64,000 nt of DNA from positions 310,001-374,000 of the forward strand of contig NZ_BMQB01000006.1 in the NCBI RefSeq assembly GCF_014647895.1, in the 5' to 3' direction. Every line of letters starts with the position of its first letter. Positions within the stretch are counted from its first letter, which is position 1. The DNA is from Pilimelia anulata (GTDB lineage: Bacteria > Actinomycetota > Actinomycetes > Mycobacteriales > Micromonosporaceae). Both the position numbers and the translations under genes were made by a program. Below, in pieces: positions 17,208 through 27,704 of the stretch. The notes under the pieces were generated by a model. That model ran no database searches. It saw nothing but the letters and a program-made list of their open reading frames with translations, and had not been told where the DNA came from.

Positions 17208-18491
17208 ATGGCAGCCACGCGCGACGACACCGACCCGGCCCGCGACAGCGACCCGGCCGGCGACGACGCGCAGCCGACGGTCCTGCTCGACCTCGACGAG
17301 CTGCGCAGTCGCCCCACCGTCGTCCTGCCGCGCCAGCGCCGGCCCGGGCGCAAGCGGGCGCCGCTGCTGCTCGCCGCCGCCGTCGCGGTCGGCTGGGCCA
17401 CTCTGGTCTCCGCGCTGCCGCCGCTGCTCGCCGGCTGGTTCGCCGGCACCGGCTTCGGCACCGGGCTGCGGCTGGGCCTGGCCGGCTGGCTGCTCGGCCA
17501 CGGCGTGCCGGTCCGCACGGCCGTCGGCCCGCTGACCCTCGCGCCGCTCGCGCTCGGCGCGCTCGCCGCCTGGCGGCTGGAGCGGGCCGGGCTGCACGCC
17601 GTCCGGGCGATCGGCGCGCGCCGCACCGGCGCGATCGGCCGCACGCTCGCCGTCGCGGGCGCGCTCGGCCTGGTGTACGGGCTGGTCGGCGGCCTCGCCG
17701 CGCTCGTCGTCGGCGGGGACGGCGAGGTCGCGGTCACCGCGTGGCGGGCGGTGCTGACCCTGACGGTGTTCGGCGCGGTCGCCGGCGGCGTCGGCGCGGC
17801 CCGGGCCAGCGGCGCGGCCGCGCGGCTGCACCGGGCGCTGCCGGTGCCGGTCCGGCTGGCCGCCCGGTTCGGGACGGTCGCCGCGCTGACCCTGCTCGCG
17901 CTCGGCGCCGCCGCGGCGGGGCTGGCGCTCGCGCTGGCCTGGGACGACGCGAGCAAGGTGCTGGGCGCGTACCGGACCGGGGTGGGCGGCCAGCTCGGCC
18001 TGACCCTGCTGTGCGCCGCGTACCTGCCGAACGTCGCCGTCTGGGCCGCGGCGTACCTGCTCGGGCCGGGCTTCGCGCTCGGCACCGAGACGAGCGTGAC
18101 CGTGGCCGAGGTGCACGTGGGGGCGCTGCCCGCGGTACCGCTGTTCGCCGGGCTGCCCGACGGCGACCTGGCCGGGCTCGGGCTGTTCGTGGCCGCGGCG
18201 CCGGTCCTGGCCGGCGGGTTCGGCGGCTGGCTGCTCGCCCGGGCCGCGCCGCGCGGCGGGGACGGGCCGGACTGGTCCCGGCTGCTCGGCGCCGCGGCGC
18301 TCAGCGGGCCGGTGGCCGGGGCGCTGCTCGGCGCGGCCGCGTGGGCCGGCGGCGGGGCGCTCGGCGCCGGCCGGCTGGCCGAGCTGGGCCCGGTCGCCTG
18401 GCAGGTCGCGCTGGTCGCGGCCGGCGGCGGCCTGGTCGGCGCGGTACTGGTCGCGGCGGCGCACGGCCTGCTGCGCGGCCGCCGCCGCTGA
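17208..18491 (+). CDS. perM: PerM-like membrane protein (DUF6350)
   Basis: A polytopic membrane protein of 427 residues. Start ATG 17208 is chosen because GGTGGAGG ends just before it (a GTG at 17199 is within that site). An acidic cytoplasmic N-terminus of about 50 residues is followed by roughly nine to ten hydrophobic, Ala/Leu/Gly-rich segments. Its place between sucD and purN matches PerM (Rv0955) of Mycobacterium tuberculosis and its DUF6350 homologues; PerM is reported to support cell division and persistence. The call rests on topology and gene order more than on motifs. It probably has its own promoter, as a terminator precedes it. Confidence 0.8.
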   Translation: MAATRDDTDPARDSDPAGDDAQPTVLLDLDELRSRPTVVLPRQRRPGRKRAPLLLAAAVAVGWATLVSALPPLLAGWFAGTGFGTGLRLGLAGWLLGHGVPVRTAVGPLTLAPLALGALAAWRLERAGLHAVRAIGARRTGAIGRTLAVAGALGLVYGLVGGLAALVVGGDGEVAVTAWRAVLTLTVFGAVAGGVGAARASGAAARLHRALPVPVRLAARFGTVAALTLLALGAAAAGLALALAWDDASKVLGAYRTGVGGQLGLTLLCAAYLPNVAVWAAAYLLGPGFALGTETSVTVAEVHVGALPAVPLFAGLPDGDLAGLGLFVAAAPVLAGGFGGWLLARAAPRGGDGPDWSRLLGAAALSGPVAGALLGAAAWAGGGALGAGRLAELGPVAWQVALVAAGGGLVGAVLVAAAHGLLRGRRR

Positions 18492-18494
18492 CGG

Positions 18495-18540
18495 CCGCGC
18501 CCCCGGCGCCGGCCGGCCGGGCCGGGCACCGGGGGCGCGG
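18495..18540. terminator. Bidirectional terminator between perM and a small membrane-protein gene
   Basis: A perfect 12-bp stem (arms 18495-18506 and 18529-18540) lies between convergent genes, 3 bases after the perM stop and 6 bases from the stop of the minus-strand gene. Confidence 0.7.
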
Positions 18541-18546
18541 GGCGGG

Positions 18547-18798
18547 TCAGTTGTTGTTCAGCCCGAAGCTGCCCGTGACGGCGCTGATGATGCCGACGAT
18601 GATCGACAGGGCCGCGAGGCCGAATCCCACGTACGCCAGCGTCGGCTGCTTGGCGACCTTCTTGGCCTCCAGCAGCGACAGCACCGAGAAGAGGATGCCC
18701 AGCGGCGCGCAGCACAGCGCGAACACGATGCCGAGAACGCCCCACAGGGTGGTCTTGTCGTTCCCCGCCGGTACGGGCTGCTGATATGGAGCGGTCAC
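18547..18798 (-). CDS. Small two-helix membrane protein (DUF4190-like)
   Basis: A protein of 83 residues from GTG 18798, which follows GGAGGATCAC. After a short Pro/Gln-rich start ([18 protein letters not shown]) come two hydrophobic segments ([20 protein letters not shown] and [20 protein letters not shown]) joined by a charged loop ([11 protein letters not shown]). This layout matches the DUF4190 family of small actinobacterial membrane proteins, whose function is not established. It is transcribed alone, convergent with perM and divergent from purN. Confidence 0.8.
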   Translation of the reverse strand: MTAPYQQPVPAGNDKTTLWGVLGIVFALCCAPLGILFSVLSLLEAKKVAKQPTLAYVGFGLAALSIIVGIISAVTGSFGLNNN

Positions 18799-18975
18799 GT
18801 GATCCTCCCGGTCTACCGCGTCGGTCCGGCGGGCGCCGGCCGCACGGCCTGTGGCTATGGATGCCGGGGCACCGGCCCCGTCGGCCGGAGGGTAGCAATC
18901 CGGGGCCCGGCAATGTGCCCGGTCCGGCCGGGCGGTGCCCGATTCGCGATCCGGGGCCGACGGTAGGGTGCACGG

Positions 18976-19637
<662 letters not shown>

Positions 19638-19641
<4 letters not shown>

Positions 19642-21194
19642 GCGACGCCGACGCCGCGCGCCGTCCGATCCGCCGCGCGCTGGTCAGCGTGTACGACAAG
19701 ACCGGCCTGGCCGACCTGGCCGTGGCGCTGCACGGCGCCGGGGTGGAGATCGTCTCGACCGGCTCGACCGCCGCCGCCATCGCCGCCGCGGGCGTGCCGG
19801 TGACGCCGGTCGAGCAGCTCACCGGCTTCCCCGAGGTGCTCGACGGCCGGGTCAAGACGCTGCACCCGCGGGTGCACGCCGGGCTGCTCGCCGACCTGCG
19901 CCGGGACGCCCACGGCACGCAGCTCGCCGAGCTGGGCATCCCGCCGTTCGACCTGCTGGTGTCGAACCTGTACCCGTTCCGCGACACCGTCGCCTCCGGC
20001 GCCGGCCCGGACGAGTGCGTCGAGCAGATCGACATCGGCGGCCCGGCGATGACCCGCAGCGCGGCGAAGAACCACGCCAGCGTCGCGGTCGTCGTGGCGC
20101 CGCGGCAGTACCCCGACCTGGTCGCCGCGCTCACCGGCGGCGGCTTCACGCTGGCCCAGCGGCGCGAGCTGGCCGTCGAGGCGTTCCGCCGGACCGCCGA
20201 GTACGACGTGGCCGTCGCCTCCTGGCTGGGCGCGCAGGCCGCGCCGGCCGGGGAGTTCCCGGCCTGGGCCGGGGCGACCCGGCAGCGCGCGGCGGTGCTG
20301 CGGTACGGCGAGAACCCGCACCAGCGGGCCGCCCTGTACCGCGACGGCGACACCGGCCTGGCCGCGGCGGAGCAGCTCCACGGCAAGGAGATGTCGTACA
20401 ACAACTACGTCGACACCGACGCCGCCTGGCGGGCCGCGCACGACCACGCCGAGCCGGCTGTGGCGATCATCAAGCACGCGAACCCGTGCGGCATCGCGGT
20501 CGGCGCGGACGTCGCCGAGGCGTACCGGCGGGCGCACGCCTGCGACCCGGTGTCGGCGTACGGCGGGATCATCGCCGCCAACCGCCCGGTGACCGCCGCC
20601 ATGGCCGCCGCGGTGACCGAGGTGTTCACCGAGGTCATCGCCGCCCCGGCGTACGGGGACGGGGCGCTGGAGCTGCTGCGGGCCAAGAAGAACCTGCGCA
20701 TCCTCGTGGTCACCGGCGGCGGCGACGAGCCGGTCGAGTACCGGCCGATCGGCGGCGGCCTGCTCGCCCAGACCCCCGACCGGATCGACGCCCCGGGCGA
20801 CGACCCGGCGGGGTGGACGCTGGCCTGCGGCGACCCGGCCCCGCCCGCGGTGCTGGCCGACCTGGCGTTCGCCTGGCGGGCCTGCCGCGCGGTGAAGTCC
20901 AACGCGATCCTGCTCGCCGCCGGCGGCGCGACCGTCGGCGTGGGCATGGGCCAGGTCAACCGGGTCGACTCGGCCCGGCTCGCGGTCGCCCGGGCGGGCG
21001 ACCGGGCGGCCGGCGCGGTGGCCGCCTCGGACGCGTTCTTCCCGTTCGCCGACGGGCTGCGGATCCTGCTGGACGCGGGCGTCCGGGCGGTCGTCCAGCC
21101 GGGCGGCTCGGTCCGGGACGAGGAGGTCATCGCCGCCGCGAAGGCCGCCGGGGTACCGCTGTACCTGACCGGTACGCGGCACTTCTTCCACTGA
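19638..21194 (+). CDS. purH: Bifunctional AICAR formyltransferase / IMP cyclohydrolase
   Basis: It carries out the last two steps of IMP synthesis; 518 residues. ATG 19638 overlaps the purN stop. The frame is open far upstream, but that part is an out-of-frame shadow of purN. The N-terminal MGS-like cyclohydrolase domain reads [15 protein letters not shown] and [14 protein letters not shown]. The formyltransferase domain contains [30 protein letters not shown] and the closing [10 protein letters not shown]. Confidence 0.97.
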
Positions 21195-21309
21195 CGAGCG
21201 CCGCCCGCCCGCCGGGGCCGTGCCGGTGCTGCCGCGCGGTCACGGCGGGTGACGTGGGAAAATCGGGCCTGCGCCCCGTGACCCACCGCGGGCGCGGAGG
21301 GAGTGCCCG

Positions 21310-22170
21310 GTGACGGCGACGGTGCTGGACGGCAAGGCGACCGCCGCGGCGGTCAAGGACGACCTGCGGCAGCGGGTCAAGGCGCTCGCCGAGCGCGGGA
21401 TCGTCCCCGGGCTGGGCACGGTCCTGGTCGGCGACGACCCGGGCTCGCACGCGTACGTGGCCGGCAAGCACCGCGACTGCGCCGAGGTCGGCATCGCCTC
21501 GCTGCGCCGCGACCTGCCCGCCGACGCCGGCCAGGCCGACGTGGACGCCGCGGTCGCCGAGCTGAACGCCGACCCGGCCTGCCACGGCTACATCGTCCAG
21601 TTGCCGCTGCCGCGCGGCCTGGACACCCAGCGGGTACTCGAGGCGATCGACCCGGACAAGGACGCCGACGGCCTGCACCCGATCAACCTGGGCCGGCTCG
21701 TGCTGGGCTATCCCGGGCCGCTGCCGTGCACGCCGCGCGGCATCGTGCACCTGCTGCGCGCGTACGGGGTGGAGCTGGCCGGCGCGCACGTCGTCGTCGT
21801 CGGCCGGGGCACGACGGTCGGCCGGCCGCTCGGCCTGCTGCTGACCCGGCGCAGCGAGAACGCCACCGTGACGCTGTGCCACACCGGCACGACCGACCTC
21901 GGCGTGCACACCCGGGCCGCGGACGTCGTGGTGGCGGCGGCGGGCGTACCGGGGCTGATCACCGCCGACCTGGTCCGGCCCGGCGCGGCCGTGGTCGACG
22001 TGGGGATCACCCGGGTCGTCGGCGCGGACGGCAAGGGCGTCTACACCGGGGACGTGGCGCCGGACGTGCGCGGGGTGGCCGGCTTCGTGGCGCCGGTGCC
22101 GGGCGGGGTGGGCCCGATGACCCGGGCGATGCTGCTGGCCAACGTGGTGGAGCGCGCGGAGCGCGCCTGA
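21310..22170 (+). CDS. folD: Methylenetetrahydrofolate dehydrogenase / cyclohydrolase
   Basis: It interconverts 5,10-methylene- and 10-formyl-tetrahydrofolate, supplying the formyl donor used by PurN and PurH just upstream; 286 residues from GTG 21310, behind GGAGGG. It shows the substrate-site [14 protein letters not shown] with the catalytic lysine, and the FolD signature [11 protein letters not shown] and [11 protein letters not shown]. The gene ends in VVERAERA and a stop, and this very end (last nine codons, stop and CGG) is repeated four times in tandem (22144-22263). Confidence 0.96.
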   Translation: MTATVLDGKATAAAVKDDLRQRVKALAERGIVPGLGTVLVGDDPGSHAYVAGKHRDCAEVGIASLRRDLPADAGQADVDAAVAELNADPACHGYIVQLPLPRGLDTQRVLEAIDPDKDADGLHPINLGRLVLGYPGPLPCTPRGIVHLLRAYGVELAGAHVVVVGRGTTVGRPLGLLLTRRSENATVTLCHTGTTDLGVHTRAADVVVAAAGVPGLITADLVRPGAAVVDVGITRVVGADGKGVYTGDVAPDVRGVAGFVAPVPGGVGPMTRAMLLANVVERAERA

Positions 22171-22263
22171 CGGGTGGTGGAGCGCGCGGAGCGCGCCTGA
22201 CGGGTGGTGGAGCGCGCCGAGCGCGCCTGACGGGTGGTGGAGCGCGCGGAGCGCGCCTGACGG
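22144..22263. repeat. Four tandem 30-bp repeats covering the folD 3' end
   Basis: The unit GTGGTGGAGCGCGCGGAGCG plus CGCCTGACGG occurs four times head to tail (starts 22144, 22174, 22204, 22234). Only the third has a change (GCC for GCG). The first copy encodes the last residues and stop of FolD; each further copy contains the same stop. Each unit holds a GCGCGC-GGA-GCGCGC self-complementary core, so the transcript would form a row of small hairpins. The minus strand reads as a repeating [10 protein letters not shown] peptide, which I take to be a shadow. Confidence 0.95.
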
Positions 22264-22396
22264 GCGGGCCCCATGGGGGGCCGCGTCGGGTGCGCCTTCG
22301 GGCGGCGGCGGTGACCCGGACGGGTGGCGCCGCGGGGTGCGGATTAGGGTCGCGGTAGGCAATCGCCATCCGAGCCGGACTCACCCGGGAGGGTAC

Positions 22397-23347
22397 ATGG
22401 GCAAGAAGGTCACAGTGGTCGGCGCCGGTTTCTACGGCGCCACCACCGCGCAGCGCCTCGCCGAGTACGACATCTTCGACACCGTCGTGCTCACCGACAT
22501 CATCGAGGGCAAGCCGGAGGGCCTGGCCCTGGACCTGAACCAGTCCCGGGCGGTCGAGGGCTTCGAGACCGAGCTGGTCGGGCGGACGACCGGCACCGAC
22601 GGCAGCGGGTACGAGGTCATCGAGGGCTCGGACATCGTGGTGATCACCGCCGGCCTGCCGCGCAAGCCCGGCATGAGCCGGATGGACCTGCTGGAGACCA
22701 ACGCCCGGATCGTCCGCGGTGTGGCCGAGAACGTCGCCAAGTACGCGCCCAACGCCGTGATCATCGTCGTGTCGAACCCGCTCGACGAGATGACCGCGCT
22801 GGCGCAGCTCGCCACCCAGTTCCCGAAGAACCGGGTCATGGGCCAGGCCGGCATGCTGGACACCGCCCGGTTCACGAACTTCGTGGCCGAGGAGCTGAAG
22901 GTCCCGGTCGGCTCGGTGCGCACGCTCACGCTGGGCTCGCACGGCGACACGATGGTCCCGGTCCCGTCCCGCTGCACCGTGGACGGCAAGCCGCTGGCCG
23001 ACCTGCTGCCGGCCGAGAAGGTCGAGGAGCTGGTCGTCCGGACCCGCAACGGCGGTGCCGAGGTCGTCGCGCTGCTCAAGACCGGCTCGGCGTTCTACGC
23101 GCCGTCGGCCGCCGCCGCCCGGATGGCCCGCGCGGTCGCCGAGGACTCCGGCGCCGTCCTGCCGGTCTGCGCCTGGGTGGACGGCGAGTACGGCATCTCC
23201 GGCGTGTACCTGGGCGTGGAGGCCGAGATCGGCGCCGAGGGCGTGCGCCGGGTGGTCGAGACCCCGCTGACCGAGGCCGAGCTGGCCGGGCTCAAGGAGG
23301 CCGCCGAGGCCGTCCGGGCCAAGCAGGCGGACGTCGCCGACCTCTGA
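22397..23347 (+). CDS. mdh: Malate dehydrogenase (LDH-like, NAD-dependent)
   Basis: It oxidises malate to oxaloacetate in the TCA cycle; 316 residues. Start ATG 22397 follows GGGAGGG, and the longer frame from 22337 lacks support. The N-terminal NAD-binding loop is VVGAGFYGATTA. The substrate-loop Arg-rich segment GLPRKPGMSRMDLL has Arg where lactate dehydrogenases have Gln, so it should use malate. The catalytic histidine is in LGSHGDTMV. It belongs to the tetrameric LDH-like malate dehydrogenase group rather than the group found in most Streptomyces (comparison from memory). Confidence 0.93.
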   Translation: MGKKVTVVGAGFYGATTAQRLAEYDIFDTVVLTDIIEGKPEGLALDLNQSRAVEGFETELVGRTTGTDGSGYEVIEGSDIVVITAGLPRKPGMSRMDLLETNARIVRGVAENVAKYAPNAVIIVVSNPLDEMTALAQLATQFPKNRVMGQAGMLDTARFTNFVAEELKVPVGSVRTLTLGSHGDTMVPVPSRCTVDGKPLADLLPAEKVEELVVRTRNGGAEVVALLKTGSAFYAPSAAAARMARAVAEDSGAVLPVCAWVDGEYGISGVYLGVEAEIGAEGVRRVVETPLTEAELAGLKEAAEAVRAKQADVADL

Positions 23348-23358
23348 CCGGTCGGCGC

Positions 23359-23386
23359 GCGGGCCGGGGTGCGGCACCCGGCCCGC
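23359..23386 (+). terminator. Terminator of mdh
   Basis: A perfect 10-bp stem (GCGGGCCGGG and its complement) with an 8-base loop, 12 bases after the stop codon. More GC-rich inverted repeats follow up to 23420. Confidence 0.55.
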
Positions 23387-23486
23387 CGCGCCCGGCGGGC
23401 GGCGCCCGGCGGGCGGTGCGCGCCGGGCAAGCTTTTCCGGGCGCGGCGCGGGCCGCGGCCGCGGGCGGCGGGGCTCGCGGGCGGGC

Positions 23487-23867
23487 TCAGCTCGCGTTCT
23501 GCCAGAGGCCGATGACGTTGCCCTCGGGGTCGGTGAAGTACCCGACGAACCCCATGTCCCCCACGGCCTGCTTGGCGAGCACCGTCTTGCCGCCGGCCCG
23601 CTCCACCCGCTCCAGCGAGTCGGTCACGTCGGCCACGTCCACGGTCAGGACCGGGTGGTGCAGCGGGTCCTTGCGCTCGAAGATCCCGCCGTTGATCGCG
23701 CCCGGCTTGGTCGGCAGGCCGTTCTCGCCCGTCTGCGTGGTCTGGACGATCGTGTAGTTCATCTCCGGCATCGGATTGACCACCCAGCCGAAGACGTCGG
23801 CGTAGAAGCCGCGGGCGCGCTCGACGTTGTCCGCGGGGATCTCGAAGTGCACGACCTGTCCGCTCAT
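23487..23867 (-). CDS. VOC-family (glyoxalase/bleomycin-resistance fold) protein
   Basis: A 126-residue single-domain protein with the vicinal-oxygen-chelate fold. It starts MSGQVVHFEIPADNVERARG, ends FTDPEGNVIGLWQNAS, and has the His and Glu positions usual for a metal site. The family includes dioxygenases, isomerases and antibiotic-binding proteins, and the substrate cannot be inferred. It is a single gene, convergent with mdh and divergent from icd. Confidence 0.9.
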   Translation of the reverse strand: MSGQVVHFEIPADNVERARGFYADVFGWVVNPMPEMNYTIVQTTQTGENGLPTKPGAINGGIFERKDPLHHPVLTVDVADVTDSLERVERAGGKTVLAKQAVGDMGFVGYFTDPEGNVIGLWQNAS

Positions 23868-24266
23868 GTGCCAGCCCCTCGTGGAGTGGTTCGTGACCTG
23901 CCTCTCCCGCGATGCTAGACCCGCGGCGGGGGCCCGGGTGCGCGTTGGCCGGACCCCGCCGCGGGCGGCTCGCCGGCCGGGCGCGGCACCGGCCGGGCGG
24001 GTCGAACGTGTCCGCCGCGCCCCGGGCCGAAACCCGGCGCCGGCGGGCGGTCCACCGTGGGCGGACGGTAGCCGGTTCGGGCATTCGGGCGCTGTCAGAC
24101 ATTTGTCACAGTCGGTTGGTTGACCGGCGTCGGGGCGGGTAGGCAGGCCCCGGCCCGGCCGCCGCGGCCACTACGCTCGGGTACCGGCGGGCGGCTTTAC
24201 CCGGGTGCCGCACGTTGCAGTACGCTCGTACGGTTGGCAGACGTGTGTGAGAGGAGCGCCCGCGGG
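23868..24266. promoter_or_regulatory. Divergent promoter region between the VOC gene and icd
   Basis: About 400 gene-free bases. At 24092-24112 the less GC-rich stretch CTGTCAGACATTTGTCACAG holds two TGTCA elements 12 bases apart, followed by TTGACC at 24120, which could be a -35 box. No exact promoter can be fixed. The icd frame is open through the right half of this region, but that is GC-rich noise. Confidence 0.3.
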
Positions 24267-25484
24267 ATGGCGAAGATCAAGGTGAACAATCCGGTCGTCG
24301 AGCTCGACGGGGACGAGATGACGCGGATCATCTGGAAGCAGATCCGCGAACAGCTCGTCCTGCCGTACCTGGACGTCGAGCTGGACTACCACGACCTGTC
24401 CATCGAGCACCGGGACGCCACCGACGACCAGGCGACGATCGACGCGGCGAACGCGATCAAGCGGCACGGCGTCGGCGTGAAGTGCGCCACCATCACCCCG
24501 GACGAGGCCCGGGTCGCCGAGTTCGGCCTGAAGAAGATGTGGCGCTCGCCGAACGGCACCATCCGCAACATCCTCGGCGGCGTCGTGTTCCGCGAGCCGA
24601 TCATCATGTCGAACGTGCCGCGGCTCGTCCCCGGCTGGACCAAGCCGATCATCATCGGCCGGCACGCGCACGGCGACCAGTACAAGGCCACCGACTTCGT
24701 GGTGGACCGGCCGGGCACGCTGACCGTGACCTTCACCCCGGAGGACGGCACCGAGCCGATGGAGTTCGAGGTCGCCAAGTTCCCCGGCGGCGGCATCGGC
24801 ATGGGCATGTACAACTTCGACGAGTCCATCCGGGACTTCGCCCGGGCCTCGTTCCGGTACGGCCTGGCCCGCAACTACCCGGTGTACCTGTCGACGAAGA
24901 ACACGATCCTCAAGGCGTACGACGGCCGGTTCAAGGACATCTTCGCCGAGGTGTTCGAGGCCGAGTTCGCGGGCGACTTCAAGGCCGCCGGCATCACGTA
25001 CGAGCACCGGCTGATCGACGACATGGTGGCCGCCGCGCTGAAGTGGGAGGGCGGCTTCGTCTGGGCCTGCAAGAACTACGACGGCGACGTCCAGTCGGAC
25101 ACGGTCGCGCAGGGCTTCGGCTCGCTGGGCCTGATGACCTCGGTGCTGATGACCCCGGACGGCCGGACCGTCGAGGCCGAGGCCGCGCACGGCACGGTCA
25201 CCCGGCACTACCGGCAGTGGCAGAAGGGCGAGAAGACCTCGACGAACCCGATCGCGTCGATCTTCGCCTGGACCCGCGGCCTGGCCCACCGGGGCAAGCT
25301 GGACAACACCCCGGCGGTGACGGAGTTCGCCCAGACGCTGGAGCGGGTCTGCATCGACACCGTCCAGTCCGGCCAGATGACCAAGGACCTCGCGCTGCTG
25401 ATCGGCCGGGACGCGCCGTGGCTGACCACGGACGAGTTCATGGCGGCGCTGGACACCAACCTGTCCCAGCGCCTGGCGGCCTGA
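24267..25484 (+). CDS. icd: NADP-dependent isocitrate dehydrogenase (homodimeric type)
   Basis: It oxidatively decarboxylates isocitrate to 2-oxoglutarate; 405 residues. Start ATG 24267 ([20 protein letters not shown]) matches the family N-terminus; GAGAGGAG lies upstream. Conserved segments: [45 protein letters not shown] and the coenzyme-site [12 protein letters not shown]. This is the subfamily II enzyme found in many actinobacteria and eukaryotes, not the E. coli-type one. Monocistronic, ending at a strong terminator. Confidence 0.96.
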   Translation: MAKIKVNNPVVELDGDEMTRIIWKQIREQLVLPYLDVELDYHDLSIEHRDATDDQATIDAANAIKRHGVGVKCATITPDEARVAEFGLKKMWRSPNGTIRNILGGVVFREPIIMSNVPRLVPGWTKPIIIGRHAHGDQYKATDFVVDRPGTLTVTFTPEDGTEPMEFEVAKFPGGGIGMGMYNFDESIRDFARASFRYGLARNYPVYLSTKNTILKAYDGRFKDIFAEVFEAEFAGDFKAAGITYEHRLIDDMVAAALKWEGGFVWACKNYDGDVQSDTVAQGFGSLGLMTSVLMTPDGRTVEAEAAHGTVTRHYRQWQKGEKTSTNPIASIFAWTRGLAHRGKLDNTPAVTEFAQTLERVCIDTVQSGQMTKDLALLIGRDAPWLTTDEFMAALDTNLSQRLAA

Positions 25485-25542
25485 CCGCCGGCTGACCCGC
25501 GGCCGGGCCCCGCTCGCCCGGCCGGTCCGTCCGTTCGACGTC

Positions 25543-25576
25543 GGAGCGCGCCACCCCCGCGGGGGTGGCGCGCTCC
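25543..25576. terminator. Bidirectional terminator between icd and the glycosyltransferase
   Basis: A fully palindromic 34-bp sequence (arms 25543-25558 and 25561-25576 around GC) lies between convergent genes and would end transcripts from both sides. Confidence 0.8.
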
Positions 25577-25592
25577 CGTCGTCTCCGGTCCG

Positions 25593-26513
25593 TCAGATGC
25601 CGTGGCCGCGGCGGTGCAGCGTGGCCAGGACCCGGTCGACCGGCACCGCGCCGGTGAGCGCGGCCAGCGCGATCGCCGCCCGCGGCTCGCGCCAGTTGTG
25701 CCGGACCGTCTGCCGGGTCCAGTGCCACGCCTGCCGGCGGTCGCCGGCCGCGGCGGACCAGCAGGCGAGCTGCCCGTACACCCGGGCGGCGCCGGGGCGG
25801 CTCTCCCGGATCTCCGGGTGCCGGCCGAGCATCCAGCGCAGTGACGTGATCTTGGTGCCGTACTCGTACGCGAACTGCGACGTCCGCCCCCACAGCACCC
25901 GGACCAGCGGCTCGTCCAGGTGGGCGATCGGGCGGCGGCGGGCGGCGCGCAGCAGCAGGTCCCAGTCCTCGTTCTGCGAGCCGGGGGCGTCCTCGGCGAC
26001 CAGGCCGATGCCGCGGTCGCGGGCGGCGACCAGGCTGTCCCGGCGGACCAGGAACGTCGAGGCGTGCAGCATCGCCATCCGGGACCGGGCCAGGTCGGCG
26101 ACCCCGACCCGGTCGGTGCCGGCCCGGCGGGCGGTGAGCGCGCCGCGGAACTCGACCTCGATCGCGCAGGTCGCGAACTCCGCCTCCGGCCGGGTGCGCA
26201 GCAGCTCGACCTGGCGGCGCAGCTTGGCCGGCGCCCACACGTCGTCGTCGTCGCAGAACGCGACCCACTCGGTGTCCAGGTCCAGGATGCCGGTGTTGCG
26301 CGCGCCGGACAGGCCCGGCGCGCGGGTGTTGGCCAGCACCCGGACGGCGTCGGCCGCGACACTCTGGTCCGGCTCGGTGCGGTCGTGCACGACGACCGTG
26401 GTCAGCCGGCCGGGGTAGTCCTGCGCGGCGATCGCGGCGAGCGCGCGGCGCAGCAGCTCCGGCCGGTCCCGGGTCGGCACGACCACGCCGACCGACGGCC
26501 ACGCCCCGCTCAC
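25593..26513 (-). CDS. Family 2 glycosyltransferase
   Basis: A 306-residue GT-A inverting glycosyltransferase. GTG 26513 overlaps the stop of the sulfotransferase gene by 4 bases (GTGA), so they are co-translated. The nucleotide-sugar site is VGVVVPTRDRPELLRRAL at the N-terminus. GLSGARNTGI and the metal-binding FCDDDDVW (DxD) follow near residues 75-95, and NEDWDLLLRA near 180 is the usual acceptor-site ED motif. There are no membrane segments. It is likely to add a sugar to the glycan built by this region; the donor and acceptor are not predictable. Confidence 0.9.
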   Translation of the reverse strand: MSGAWPSVGVVVPTRDRPELLRRALAAIAAQDYPGRLTTVVVHDRTEPDQSVAADAVRVLANTRAPGLSGARNTGILDLDTEWVAFCDDDDVWAPAKLRRQVELLRTRPEAEFATCAIEVEFRGALTARRAGTDRVGVADLARSRMAMLHASTFLVRRDSLVAARDRGIGLVAEDAPGSQNEDWDLLLRAARRRPIAHLDEPLVRVLWGRTSQFAYEYGTKITSLRWMLGRHPEIRESRPGAARVYGQLACWSAAAGDRRQAWHWTRQTVRHNWREPRAAIALAALTGAVPVDRVLATLHRRGHGI

Positions 26514-27643
26514 CGCCCACCTCCCGCCCGCACGCCGCCGGCTTCGACCGCGCCGGCCGCGCCGCCGGTTCCCGCCGCGGCCGCCGGATCCCGCCGGGCC
26601 GCGGCGCCGCTGCCGGCCGCCGGGTCGCGCCGCGGCGCCGGGTCGCCCGTACCCGCCGGGCGGTCGCCCGCAGCCGGGTCGCGCGGTGGCGGCGGGGGAG
26701 CGGCGGCGGGGGCGGGGACGCGCAGCGGGTAGCCGTACCGGTGCAGCAGCGGCGCGCACAGCGCGGTGACCAGCCGGCGCTGGCCGGCGGGCAGCGCCGC
26801 CCGCCACGCGTCGTCGCGGCGCAGCGCGATCCGGCCGGAGGTGAACCGCATCGGGTTGCCGGCGGCGCTGTGGCCGGGGCGGACGTCGACGTGGCCCGGG
26901 CCGAGGAAGTCCGGGTCGGCGCCCGGCGGCAGCCCGGCGAACCGGGCCAGGTGCCGCAGCGTGCCGGCCGGGTCGGCGAGGAAGTCCTCGTACCGCAGCC
27001 GGGTCAGCGGCACCCCGCGCCGGCCGAGCAGGCCGAGCGCCGCGTTGTGCGCCGTCCACAGCAGTGCGCTGCGGGCGGGGGAGTAGCGGGTCATCTGCTC
27101 GCCCTCGGCCTCGGGGCGGGCGACGGTCCGGGTCCAGGAGTACGCGACGCCGCGCGGGTCCCGCACGACGTGCGCCACCCGCAGGTCCAGCGCGCCGGGG
27201 TGCAGCCAGCGCAGCACGTGGGCGAGCGCGCTGTGCTTGGACGAGTCGACCAGCACGGCCGCGCCGGTGACGGTGGCGGCGGCGCGGTACACCGCGGCGT
27301 AGTACGCGCCGTACGCGAGCACGTCGGCCCGGCGCCGCGCGGGCAGCCGGCGGCCGGCGAGCGCCGGGATGTGCCGGGTGCGCTCGACGGCGTCGCGCAG
27401 GGCCAGGACCCGGTCGACGTCCACGCCGGACCAGCCGCCGAACGCCTCCTCGCCCACCGCGGTCCAGAACGCGCAGTCGGCGAACGCGGCGCCGCAGCCG
27501 CAGCGCTCGTTGTCGCGGACGTCGCGCTGCCAGAGGTGGACCACCTCGCCGAGCGCGACGACGCCGGGCAGTTCGCCGAGGGTGCGTTCGAGCAGGGTGG
27601 TCCCGCTACGCCCGAGCCCCCCTAAAAAGAGGACAGATGCCAC
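26510..27643 (-). CDS. Sulfotransferase with a low-complexity C-terminal tail
   Basis: A 377-residue PAPS-dependent sulfotransferase. The P-loop-like 5'-phosphosulfate site is FLGGLGRSGTTLLERTLG at the N-terminus, and the 3'-phosphate site is VVRDPRGVAYSW near residue 165. LVDSSKHSALAHVL and the RYEDFLADP segment are typical of the family. After residue 310 comes a Pro/Ala/Asp-rich tail with repeated DPAAG units, probably disordered. Start GTG 27643 follows AAGGG in an AT-richer promoter. It is coupled to the GT2 gene downstream, suggesting the two act on the same glycan. Confidence 0.9.
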   Translation of the reverse strand: MASVLFLGGLGRSGTTLLERTLGELPGVVALGEVVHLWQRDVRDNERCGCGAAFADCAFWTAVGEEAFGGWSGVDVDRVLALRDAVERTRHIPALAGRRLPARRRADVLAYGAYYAAVYRAAATVTGAAVLVDSSKHSALAHVLRWLHPGALDLRVAHVVRDPRGVAYSWTRTVARPEAEGEQMTRYSPARSALLWTAHNAALGLLGRRGVPLTRLRYEDFLADPAGTLRHLARFAGLPPGADPDFLGPGHVDVRPGHSAAGNPMRFTSGRIALRRDDAWRAALPAGQRRLVTALCAPLLHRYGYPLRVPAPAAAPPPPPRDPAAGDRPAGTGDPAPRRDPAAGSGAAARRDPAAAAGTGGAAGAVEAGGVRAGGGR

Positions 27644-27704
27644 TTTGACCCTTTTCTAGTCGTTATACCCATAGAACGATCGATTAGGGGTCGGGGGGCG
27701 AGAG
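27644..27704. promoter_or_regulatory. Short divergent promoter region between sulfotransferase and wecG-like genes
   Basis: An AT-richer 61-base stretch. An inverted repeat TCGTT-N10-AACGA lies at 27660-27679 and could be a shared operator. CGTTATACCC and CGATTAGGGG may include -10 elements for the two directions. Confidence 0.4.

Noticed and set aside
22041..22274. Minus-strand protein with a repeating [10 protein letters not shown] unit
   Set aside because: It results from the 30-bp tandem duplication at the end of folD; no start signal or family supports a gene.
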